This document shows, piece after piece, positions 33,458 to 44,463 of a stretch of DNA of 64,000 nt. Position 1 is the stretch's first letter. Each line of letters begins with the position of its first letter. The position numbers and the translations under genes were made by a program. The notes below the pieces were generated by a model, which worked only from the letters and a program-made list of their open reading frames with translations, was not told the origin of the DNA and did not search any database. This DNA comes from Curvularia sp. ZM96 (Eukaryota; Ascomycota; Dothideomycetes; Pleosporales; Pleosporaceae). The stretch is from positions 2,542,001 to 2,606,000 of the forward strand of contig JAJGBQ010000002.1 of assembly GCA_022457065.1 (NCBI GenBank). The letters are read 5' to 3'.

Positions 33458-36400
33458 CTACTGTGCTTGTCCTACACCACCTGTTCCTCCCGCAGGCGCA
33501 GCAGCATTACCTGCGAAGTTGATCTGAGCCAGCGCATCTCTCCGCCAGCTTTCATCCACGCTCTCACTCCCTGTGCTGTCGCGATTCGCTACACGGAGTC
33601 CACCTCCACCTCCACCTCCATTCCCATCGTGAGAGTCATTACTCGGGTACCGATTCATGTAGTTATCTTGATAGGCATTGGCTTGGTTCTCCTCATGGCC
33701 ACCCTCCCCACCATAGAACTCGCGTGAATTCCAAGTCCCGTCTGCAGCCGAGGAACCAGCAGGGCCCGGCCGAAGCATATCCGGTACAGGGCCGGTGAGA
33801 CCGCTGCCCCCGCTTTCAGACTGGTACTGCTGCTGGTGCGGGTGATATGCGTTTTGATAGTTCATGGGCTCGTGTGCTAGGTCAAGTGAGCCAGGGTTCT
33901 GCGTGTTCAGGTCGGGTAGGAAAGAATGTCTGTTGTCCGTGGGCGTGCGGTCGCTTGGGTCGTGGAGTTCTACGCCTTGGGGTGCGCCTGGGTCGGTGAA
34001 GCCTAGTGGAGGCTGTGAGAGCATCGACTGTTGGTGCTGTTGCTGAGGGTATATGCCGGGTTGTTGGAATTGTTGCTGCTGTTGCTGTTGTCCGAGTGAT
34101 AGGTTGTTCATGCTTGCTGTCATGCCCATTAGACTGGGTGCTCGCGTGGAGCCCGCTTTGAGACTTGCTGGGCCCATTCGTCCCATGCCGTGCATGCTTC
34201 CGCTCATGCTGGGACGAGGGGCTGGCTCTTCACTGATCATCTGCGCATCCTGCCCATTTGGATCCCGGATGCTGTACTGGGCAATGGAACGCATCTTCCT
34301 CGTTACCCAACCTGCTAGAATCTTTCCGCGCTGCTTCTCACCTAGGCGAGACCGGTGGAAGTCGCCTTTCTGCACAAACGACACAATGTCGATCACGAGT
34401 TGGTGCTCATTCAAAATGGCGTTGACGATTACAGGTACCATGCTGGCGAGGAAGTTTCGTCGGAAGATTTCCACCACAACGACGACGAGTCCGCCTGCTT
34501 GGAAAACAGCACTGCAAATCGTCAGCAAGTCATGTTAGTTATCAAATGGACATAGAACGTACCAGCCACCGGGGACAATATTCCGGTGACAGCGCTCGAC
34601 AGACTGCTCAATGTCCATTGAGAAATGGTTCAGTCCGTTAACCTCAAACGTGTCACCTATGCTTCCGAGAACGAAAAGTACCTGCATATCCACAGGTGCG
34701 CCGTTGGGTCCAATGGGTCTTGTCACATTATGCAAAAATCCCAAGTCACCAGTACGGACATATCGCACGTTTGGATCCCCATCAATCGTTCTGCCGTTGA
34801 AGCGCTCTGCATCCAACCGCTCTTTTGACATGTAAAAACTGTAGGCGTTCGCCTCGGACTGCACCCAAATCTCGCCGTACTCACCAACTAGGCATAGCTG
34901 GTTCGTTTCTGGATTGACAATGGAGATTTGGGTGCTCACCGGCACCATACCCGAGTCTTGGACTAGCAATGCACCGGGCTCTGTGTCAGGGTCAACGGGC
35001 ATGACGAGACCGCGCCGTAGGGCATGAACATCGAGATGCAGCTCGATTGGCTCGATGCACATGTATGATCGCGATGCCACCATTGGGTTCAACACATGCG
35101 AGTAGACGGTGTTGATCGCAGTTCGGTCCAAGCTTGCTGGTGAGAAGTGCATGCGCACTCTTGAGTCTGCATTGGGTTAGCAAGCATAAACACTACCCCT
35201 ACTGCCAAACACTTACAAACATCGGCACGTGGTCTTCCGTCAGTCGCAATCATGAGATTCTTGAGCTCGTGCAAAGCCATGCTCTTGCCAGCTCCACGCG
35301 CGATAGCATGGTCCAACATCTGACTCGTCGCATACGCATCTTTGATCTTGTACCGCGAGAGCGTTTGGAAAAGAATGTTCGGGTTCTGCGCAAAATCTAC
35401 AGGTGACACCAGGTAGGTTGGCGCAGCGAGGAAGATGCCCATGAGACAGGTGTGAATGAAACCAAGACCTATGGTGCTTCGGACACAGCCAAGTACAGGC
35501 CGTGTACTCGTCATTTGGCACGTCTCCTTCTGAACCTTGCACAGCGCCATAATCTGGCTGTGACCTAGCTGGACTGCGATGCGACGTTGGTCCGGCGTCC
35601 AGTACGTCCATACTAACACTGGGTAGCCAGCCTGAATCCATGCAGGCCGTATTGTAAGCTTGAGATCACGGCAGCCACTTGACTGCTTTGGCGGCTTGGT
35701 AGTGCTATACATGTTTGGTACGCTGATCTTGAGGATCGCGGCCGATTGCTTGATGTGTTGCGATACTTGTTTGACCTTCATAAGGTGATCAACATCGGCG
35801 TTGACGAGGATGGCTTTGACCTTGAAATCAGCGAGGATATGCAACAATGCCGGCGCATCCTCATTTAACCTGTTCTGATCAATGGGTGCCATTGGTATGC
35901 AAACAGCTCCAAGCACAAAACATGCGTGAACGGCATAAACAAACTCTTCCGAGTGCGTGTACATCAGAAGTAGGTGGTCACCGGGCTGCACCTTGACCTT
36001 GTTCTTCAGGTACATTGCTACACCTGCAACCTTTTGGTCAAACTTCTTCCAAGGGACGCCCTTGCCCTCTTTCCCTCGGCCGTCAACCGTGCAGTACGCA
36101 AGTTCTTCGGCCTGTCGTGATACGCGCCACTGCATCAGGTCGTGGATGTTTGTGAACTGATTGAGGGGAGTTGATGTCCTGTCATCGATGACGACTTCAC
36201 GATGATCGACACCCGAATATTGCTTGTCTTGGAGCATCAGGAATTGCTGACGTGCCATCGATGCATCAAATGACCACATGCCACCAGCGGGGTCATCGCC
36301 GAGCGCAATGTTCTGCACTGATCGCTCGACACCAAACTTTACGTGGACGCAAGGCAAGGAGCCGTTGTCAAACTCTCGTCTGCACAGCATGTTGCCAATT

Positions 36401-39400
36401 TCTCGCCGCCCATTTTTTATGACTCGGGGGAGAGTATTCGGTGCCGTGATCATGACGCAATATACCCGCAAGTGGTGCTCTTGGTAAAGGACCTCCATAC
36501 ACCTCTCAGATAATGAATCTAAAAAGGGTATATCCAATTGTTGTGGTGGCCCGCCAGGGTTTGTGGGCGCCGTCGATGCGGCCTGCGTTTCAATAAGAAT
36601 AATGGGAAGGTATTCCCCGTTTACATAGGAATCAAATGATGAGCTGTGATGCGTTAGAGTAATCTTCGCGTTTTTTTTTGGAGTTCACTTACCAATCGTA
36701 AATCTTTGGAACGGCTTTCATGATGCTGGTAACTAGGTGCTGTACGAAAAAGTATCGATGTTCAGCTTCAAGCTGGCCATTTTCTACCCATTCAACCCGC
36801 TGTCGGATGCGGTCTTCGTACAATCCGAGGACAAATATCTTTCCTTCTACAACAAAACCTAGGAGTCCAGTACGGAGGAATTCAAGCTCGAGCAACTGCG
36901 GTGTAGGACTGCCCTCCACGAAACGGTATGGCCGGGCATGGAAGATGGTCTCGGTGTGTTTTTGTAACTGCCAAAAGCCGCCCGATAATGAAGGCGAATC
37001 GACCCAGATCTCGCCTATCGAGTATGGTGAACACAAAAGATTGGTCTCAGGGTCTACAATGGCTAGTGTCGCATCTGGAATTGGATATCCAAAGGCACCA
37101 ACCCGCATGGTGCCAGGCTCGTTGGCACGTTTGCTTGCCTCCTCTCCAATCGCCAAAACAATCACCTCATTCATCTTCAGAGCCTCCTTGTCCAGCAAGA
37201 TTTCTGTGAGCTCTGTCGGACCTTTCTTCTTCTTCTCTTTTTTGTTCTTCGTGGTGCCACCACCAATAAGACTTGAATAGCCGTTTGCCGCTGCGTATTT
37301 GTCCTCAGATTCGTCTTCTTCATCGTCTGATTCTTCTACTGCTATACTCAAAGGGCAACCCATGCGCTCCTCTCCGCCAAGCCAGTCGCGCACGGATATA
37401 ATCATTCCACCGTGTTCTGGCAAGCAAAGCATTGGCGCAATCAATTCCCGTGCTCTTGTGTTTCGCAATGGTCTAAAGTATCGGTCTCCAAGAATCTCGT
37501 GAAATTCACAGTCGACAGTAAGCGTGTCAATAAGGCATATTTTCACTGAGCCAAAGTTGGGCTCTGTGTTCTTTTTGAAATTTCTCGTAGCCATTGGGTC
37601 TTGTTGGTAATTGTATGCAGCACGTTTGAGGCCCGGATAATCTGCCAGCAGTATGTTCGACTTGTATTTGGTGATGAGGTGCGCATATAACCCTGGGGTC
37701 TCCATTGTTGCAGTCTCAAGCCACACAGTTGTATGACCACCATAGACTGCAAACAAAACACTCAGAATGAGACCAGCGCTTTCGCGCGGATCGAGGTACG
37801 AGAGAATCACTTCTGTCGGGTTTCGGGATGGTGCCGGAGCAACAAATTTGCCCTCTGAGTCCCGAAGGCTGCTGCTGAAAGTGTCTTGACTTTGGCTATG
37901 GACGGGTATCGTACTAACCATAGCGCTGATGCAAGCCATCTGGTGCATAATGGTCCGGTGACTAAGCACGACACCGCGGAGGTCACCAGTGGGCGCGCGC
38001 GAGAACTCGATGTAGGCGACCTCGGGTACTTGCAGCGCCGGAGTATCGTCATGCTTCTTCGGGTGGTAGCTGCCAAACTCGTTTGTCTTCCACCACTCGA
38101 CTCCACTCGGCCATTTGAGACGGTTCTGGCTAATGTCACGGTGGAAGGCCTTGAGATTGTTATCCGTGGTCAGTGCAAGATGAGCCTGGGTTGTTGTCAG
38201 GAGGAGAATGAGTTTTTGGTAGTCGTCCACGCTATTGATGGGTACCGCTACAACGCCCGCAATGAAGCAGCCCATCAATGCCACGACGAAATCAATGATT
38301 TCGGTATCCCTGTACACCAACGCTACACGATCGCCTCGATACAGATTGCTCTTGTCCCTGATTACCTTGGCAACCTTTTCCGCGCGGCTAGCCACTTTTT
38401 CCCAGGTTATCGATGCCGTCTCTTTGCCTTTTGCGTCGAGGACCCAGAAAGCAGTCGCCCTTGGCTGGGTGCGACTACGATGGCGTAGCACCGCGCCAAT
38501 GTTGTCAAACTTGGACATTTTGATGTTGTGGTTGTGGGGATCGTAGACGTCAAAAGGCAAATCTCGAGGCTCCAGTGGTAGCATGGTTTCGGCAGCACCC
38601 AAGGGGAGATCGTTGGGGTTCATCATGGGAGGTGGGATCGCAGCTGTGGGGGAGAAAGCATCTCCTGAAGAATAGCGGTTGGGTCCCCCGTACGAGTCGC
38701 GAGGCTCCTGCATTTGCTGGCCGGTGAAATCGGAAAAATAGCCCTGGTTCACCTCGAGCATGGTACTCTGCCGACTGGCCTCGCCCGGCGATCCAAACTG
38801 CCCATCGTAGCTCTGCTGGTTGTCTGGGTTGAATGCGTAGTTGCCCATCATGGTGGGCTCGCGCGAGTAGTTTTGCTCGGGCGTCTGGGGTCGCGGTATG
38901 AACGTCTCGCTGCCCTGTGACAACTGCGAGGAATTGCGCTGTAGTGAATTTGTGCGCAGACCCAGCTGCTTCTCTTGAAAGCGCCCTACTTGGCTGGGCG
39001 GGTAGGCCATATACTGCGAGCCCCCCGCAGCATTGGCGGAGGGGTTTGCGTAGACCGGGGATGCGCCCAATGGGTTCTGTGCGGAAGCGTCATGGTATGA
39101 ATCAGGGCGCGGAAGTTGGATCTGCGGGGGTTGTGGTCGCGGTGAGGGACTCGGGCCGGAGAGGGCGGCGAGAGATGCGCTGCGAGAGCCAGAGCCCTCG
39201 CTGCTACCCTGGGCCTGTTCATGCTGGCGCACATCGTTTTGCAGCTGAGCAGCAAAGTCCGGTCCCAGGTACTGCGACAGTAGTATCGTACGGCGCTTTT
39301 CGTAGCTGTGCGATTGTTAGCGCACGCAGAGAGACGGATGTTGAGGTGAAGGTGAAGGTAGTGGTAGTGGTAATGGTTGTGGTTGTGGTAGTGGAGTAGC

Positions 39401-39507
39401 ACAACGGTGCAAGGCAGTACGGACCCCTTCTGTGTGATATCACCCTCCTCGAGTTCGTGGTCCAGCTCCTGCAGCTTGGCCTGTAGCTCAGGGTTCGTCT
39501 CGGCCAT
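33458..39507 (-). CDS. CPS1: Cps1/Mug62 (DIP2-type) protein: DMAP1-binding plus two adenylation-like domains
   Basis: Five exons: 39425-39507, 36693-39305, 35217-36643, 34563-35166 and 33458-34511, giving 1926 aa. The N-terminus (KLQELDHELEEGDITQKGYEKRR) is a DMAP1-binding motif. A disordered Gln/Pro/Ser region (about 60-270) follows, then AMP-binding-like domain 1 (from about 295; ITWEKVASRAEKVAKVI, VALVYRDTEIIDFVVALMGC) and domain 2 (from about 1090; VPWKKFDQKVAGVAMYLKN). A C-terminal Gln-rich tail includes LGQQQQQQQFQQ. This is the order of animal DIP2 and fungal Cps1/Mug62; CPS1 of Cochliobolus was described as a general virulence factor. The A3-type loops are degenerate: FSRAPTGDLRGV in domain 1 and WTYWTPDQRRIA in domain 2, against the usual TSGTTGxPKG. 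Intron 1 (39306-39424) contains a G/T-rich simple repeat; the other introns are 49-51 nt. Confidence 0.93.
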
Positions 39508-40044
39508 GGTGTCGTGGGTAGCGGCGTGGCGTGGCGGGCAGGCAAGCAGGCACGCGGGAGGGACAGTGTGTGTAGGAACAAACTATGTGGTGGCGGTCGG
39601 CGGCATTCCACAGGCAGACGGAGGATGCAACTGCAAAGCGCCCACAGCTAATCGACCGAGCATGCAGCGGCGGGCGCACGGCGGGCACAGCAAGCAGGGA
39701 ACGGAGGTGAAACGGGCGCTTTGGGCGAGAGAGTGATGGATGCGCACATTGGCTGTTCAGCCAAGTCAGGTACGCGCAGGCCCGCCGGACCCATGATATG
39801 ACGTTCTTACTCTACCCCAGTCCGGCCTTGGGTGTAGTCAGCAGCCGTCAATCACGTGTGGGCCGCTCGCCCTGTGGGCCCCGCCGATTATGCCTCGGCT
39901 CGTCATGTCTACGCTGCCTTCAGATGATGCGCTGCAACGCGTCCGGGTGCGACAACGCCCAAAGTCTCAAGGCCGCCCGGACGCTTGCTGCTCCCCTTTC
40001 CCTTTTCCAGACCAGCAAAACAAACGATACCTTCAACCACCACC
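39508..40044. promoter_or_regulatory. Divergent promoter region of CPS1 and the acyl-CoA thioesterase
   Basis: 537 bp separate the two start codons. A CACGTG palindrome lies at 39853-39858, a potential bHLH-factor site. CT-rich sequence precedes the thioesterase start. No ORF of note is present. Confidence 0.45.
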
Positions 40045-41223
40045 ATGGCCACGCTCATCCATCCTCCGCCCATCGACCACTCCCAGTCGGCCATTGAAAA
40101 TGTCCTGGAACTGACGCAGTTGTCCGACATCGACCCCAACCTCTTTACCAACACTCGTCCGCTATGGCACCCACCGGGTGCGCGCGGCATCTACGGCGGA
40201 GCTGCCATTGCGCAGACGCTGAGCGCGGCCATGAAGACGGTCGACCCGGACTTCACCATCCATTCGATGCACTGCTACTTCATTCTTGCTGGTAACAGCG
40301 AGATACCCGTCATATACCATGTAGAGAGGGTGCGCTCTGGAAAGTCGTATGCGACGAGGACGGTGCAGGCGCGACAAAGGGGCAAGGTCATCTTCACCAC
40401 CACCATGAGCTTCGTGCGCCAGAATAGCGGAGGCGCAAACAAGATCGAGCATGCCCACCCCATGCCAGACGTCCCAGCGCCCAAGGAGGGCAGCGACGAC
40501 TTGAGGGCGCCCGGCCATAACCAGAGTCCCTTTCAGACCCACATGTTGCCCATTGAAAACGGTGAGTGTCTTCCCATGACACCCTTCAGCTTCCTTCAGC
40601 TCATGTGTAGCAGATGAATCCGACAAGCCTCACACCAAGAAATGTCGACAATGGATAAAGGCACGCGGCCAAATCTCCCCCGCTGGAGGTCACGAAGCCC
40701 ACCTCTCCGCCATAGCATACATGTCCGACAGCTACTTCATCGGTACGGTTGCCCGTTCGCACAAGTTGTTGCGCTACTCGAAGCAACGCCAGAGCCGCGC
40801 CAGGTCGAGCATCGACGAGGACGTGCTAAAGAGGTTGCTCGAGATGGATGACGCCGAGCTACAGCGCCAAAGCAATGTCAATGAATCGGACAAACAACGT
40901 ATCCGTGAACTGAAGAACGCCGAGGACAAGGCAAAGCGTTCCGATGCAAAGCCCGAGATTGGTATGATGGTTAGTCTGGACCACACCATCTACTTCCACA
41001 ACCCTCGCAGCTTCCGTGCAGATGAATGGATCTTCACCGAAATGGAGACCCCTTGGGCTGGTGATGGTCGTGGCCTCGTTTTCCAGAGGATGTACACCAA
41101 GGATGGAACGCTCATAGCCAGCTGCGTCCAAGAGGTAAGCAGCTTGCTTTTATCCGTAGTAGTTGACCGTGCTAACGTAGACAGGGCCTTGTGCGATTGA
41201 AGCAGAACGACAGCAAGCTGTAG
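40045..41223 (+). CDS. Peroxisomal acyl-CoA thioesterase (TesB/ACOT8 type)
   Basis: Exons 40045-40561, 40614-41134 and 41185-41223, giving 358 aa. It has two hot-dog halves. The first has GARGIYGGAAIAQTLSAAM and HSMHCYFILAG...PVIYHVERVRSGKSYATR. The second has GHEAHLSAIAYMSDSYFIGT and SLDHTIYFHNPRSFRADEWI. Residues corresponding to the TesB Asp-Thr-Gln site are visible in SLDHTIYFH, TEMETPW and ASCVQE. The protein ends in SKL, a canonical PTS1, so it should hydrolyse acyl-CoAs in peroxisomes, balancing beta-oxidation. An Arg/Ser/Asp-rich insert (about 225-270) separates the halves. The last intron is 50 nt with GCTAAC branch site; the final exon has only 13 codons and carries SKL. If that intron is retained, the frame continues to a stop at 41198-41200 without SKL. 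Confidence 0.93.
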
Positions 41224-41753
41224 TCGTCATCATTATCATGCGTATTTTGCTGATGTATTCATGTATTTCGTTTCGATTGATTCTATGAACCCTTCCACTT
41301 GGCCTGGCTGGAGCAGGCTTTTGTTGTTGTATCGTATTAGTAGCTTTAGATTTGGAGGCTTCGTCCACAGAAGCCTCCCGTACACAATATTGGTTTTAAT
41401 GACTTACCCTCACGATGATTTGCGATGAACGGCTTGGCGTAGGGGGTGCATATGTACGATGCAGGCTGCATGCAGCTGTAGAGGCCTGCACGTCGCCCGT
41501 TTGTTCTTTCCGAGTTCCAGGTCAGGCCAATTAGCGCACCACCGGCTCCAAGCTAGTTGGTCCGTCAGATCTGGATTCACCCGGCTGCTTCTCGGCTTGC
41601 ATCCCAAGCTTTCGCTGCCTTCGTGCCTCGAAGACCCTAGTTTCCTTGCAGAGACTCAGCCTTACCAACGTGCCAACCTCACCAACTATCTGTCATGTTG
41701 TAGCCATCTGCGCCCAGCCGAACAGAGCGCCTGATACTCAGCTCGCCCAGAAG
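41224..41753. other. Spacer before the Zn2Cys6 gene
   Basis: 530 bp of 3' untranslated sequence and promoter between two genes on the same strand. No other signal was seen. Confidence 0.45.
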
Positions 41754-44085
41754 ATGAATGTCAAGCAGGCGGCTTGTCTGAACTGCCGCAAAAGTAAGAT
41801 CAAATGCCGGCGCGAAGAAGGCGCTTCCGTGTGTGAGAGATGTTTGAGCGTAGGCGTAGAGTGCATCATACCTGAGTTCCACATGTACGTGATGTCAATG
41901 TACAAACTCATTGCGACGCATGCACTAACGTCACATACCAACATTTAGTGGTAGGCAAAAGGGCGTGAAAAAGTAAGTGGTTGTTCCGGATGTGCTCCTC
42001 AAGCTAACAATTTCTAGCAAACGTTCAGGCTTGGAGAAGGCGATATACCAAGTAGAAGAAGCCATCAAAAAGAGAAAATCAGATGCAGCCGCCAATCAAA
42101 GCACCCTACAGCATCTGCAGCGGCTCCTGAACGAAGCACAAGCAGACGAAGGCTCGAGTCAAGATGCAAAAACATCACCAACCCTAGAAGAACCTTACTA
42201 TGTACCAGCAAAAGAAGAGGACCGCCCTTCAAGCGATGACCAGCTTGCTGTTGAAGACGTTGAGAATCCGCTCCAACTTCTAGCTCGCGCGTCAGACTTG
42301 AGAATCGCCACCACTCCACAATCTTACAACACCAGTGTTGCTAGCCCTGAAGGCAGGTTTACCGCTAGCGAGCACAGCGCGTTCCTGGATGTTCACCATT
42401 TTTTCTTGCCGATGAAGGCCCATCTAGACCAAGGGTCAGGCTTAGATCCGATTGACGTCGGCCTGGTGTCTAAGGACGAAGCTGAAATGCTCTTGCAATA
42501 GTAAGTATTGTCAACTGGGCATCCACACGTGCTCACAATATACAGCTTTCACAAGAAACTCGCTCATACACGATGGGGTCTCGATCCAGCTTTACATACT
42601 CTTTCATTTGTTCGAAACCGCTCAGCCTTCTTGTTCACTACATTGCTGGCTATGACGGCCATCTTTCTACCGGAAACCGCTGCATTGGCCAGAAGGCTGC
42701 TTTTACACCGTAGATTCCTGGCTGAACAGGTCATTGTCCGAAAGTACAGATCCGTTGAGATCGTGCTGGCATTCATGGTCAGTATACCGTGGATGCCCCC
42801 AGGATCACATGCAAGCGACGACGACACGAGTTTCTATCTAGCCACTGCATTGTCTCTTTCGTTGGATCTCATGCTAGACAAGGTCATCACGCCGTCCACA
42901 TCCTTTGACCAGGATTCTACAAGGAATATGCCTAAAGCGGAGTGTCTCGACGCAAGAAAGGCGCTCGCCATGGACGGTTTCGAGGATGTTGACCCTGCTT
43001 CCGAATGGGGCCAACGACTGCTTCGTCGGAGAGAAAGAGTTTGGATTGCTCTGTTTGTGCTGGAGCGTGGAGTATGCCTCGCTCGTGGCCGCAGTTACTG
43101 TGTTCCAAAAACATGCTTGATTCAATACAGCGACAGATGGCACTGCCACCAGTATGCAGATGCTCAGGATGGTCCACTGGTGTCCATGGCAGTGTTGCGT
43201 CGCGATCTGGACAACCTTTTTACCGAAGTACGCACTCGATGTGACAACTATCGCTTGGTCGAAGGAGGCTCAGAGGTCGCGCAGGAAATCGACAAGTCCA
43301 TTGAGGATTTCTTCGAAAACTGGTCCCGAGCATGGCCAGTAGTGATTAGCGACCCAGAGAGCAAAAGCCTACCTCCTTATGTCGAGATACTTGTTACGCA
43401 CACCCGACTATCAACATACTCAATGCTTCTGAACCATCCGAGCGCGCCGCCGGAGGTTAAGCGTTCCTTCCGCAAATCTGCGTTATCCTCTGCACTCAAT
43501 GTTATGCGTGCGGCCATCCAAGGCGAGGCGCGTCTCAAGTCGATGCCCAACAACACTGTTACTATGATCTGCTTTGCAGCCAGTATAGCGCTCGCTCTAA
43601 GCGCACCAGTACCTGAGGGGAGTGGTAACAAGAAAAGCCTTGCTCCAAGCGTGCGACACCTTATTGAGAATACCGCAGCCGTCCTGGAGCGCATTGGCAG
43701 CACACCGGCGCACCGAAACGGCGCGTCAGTTGTGTACGGTAGGTTCCTGCGGGTTTTGGTCAAACAGGCTCCTGAGATCGAGATGCCACCGCCCGTGCCT
43801 CTCCAGGATCCTGCACCAGCGTCCATGGCCACACCGGACCTTCTCTCGCCCTCAACTCTTGCACACAACGAGTTGCCAGCCACAAACAGCCATGCCTTAG
43901 GACCAGATCCAATGAGCAATTATTGGTCCGATCGTCTAGACTTCTCTGCAATGTCTTACAACGAGGTCAATGAAACAGTCACAAATTCAGACCTCTTCTC
44001 CGTAGCATTACTCGATATGCCTTGGACCGACTCCAACCCGCTGTGGACAGACTGGATGAATTTACCTGATTTTAACTTTCCATAA
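41754..44085 (+). CDS. Zn2Cys6 fungal transcription factor
   Basis: Four exons: 41754-41884, 41949-41972, 42018-42500 and 42546-44085, giving 725 aa. The cluster is C8-x2-C11-x6-C18-x8-C27-x2-C30-x6-C37 with a basic loop (RKSKIKCRRE). A linker HIGRQKGVKNKRSG and a dimerising coiled helix (LEKAIYQVEEAIKKRKSDA) follow. The middle homology region of fungal-specific factors runs from about 170 to 560 (for example FHKKLAHTRWGL, RRERVWIALFVLERG). The C-terminus is Pro/Ser-rich with acidic and aromatic patches (LDMPWTDSNPLWTDW), a likely activation region. Exon 2 is only 24 nt (8 codons, GRQKGVKN) between introns of 64 and 45 nt. Targets are unknown; it stands between an acyl-CoA thioesterase and a ketoacid CoA transferase. 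Confidence 0.92.
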
Positions 44086-44463
44086 TGGCAGTTCGCATCA
44101 TGAGATGCCGGCCATGCTTGTGGTGAATCGCCAAGCTGTGGATGTGTGGAGAGTCGCTGAACCTCGGGCTTCGCTACGAACGCGACAGGGCGACTAAACC
44201 TCATCCGACCGAGGGGGTACGCAAAGCCCCGCTCTGAGCTTCGAGGTCGCTCGATGTTCGGCACTTGAATTGGCGCCGACGGATCCAAAGATGCATGACG
44301 TTAGAGTTGCAAGGCGATTGTCGCACGCGTTTGATGCCCCATGTTCGGAGCTCGACTGCGAAAATACAGCCCGTTTGGACGGGTCGGTAATTCTTGAGGC
44401 TCCCTTCTGAATGATTTAATCACACTGGTTTTACTGTCGCTTTTCCTCTAATTTGCTTGCACA
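44086..44463. other. Promoter region of the CoA transferase
   Basis: 378 bp between two genes on the same strand. It contains the end of the regulator's transcript and the promoter of the next gene; nothing else was recognised. Confidence 0.45.
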
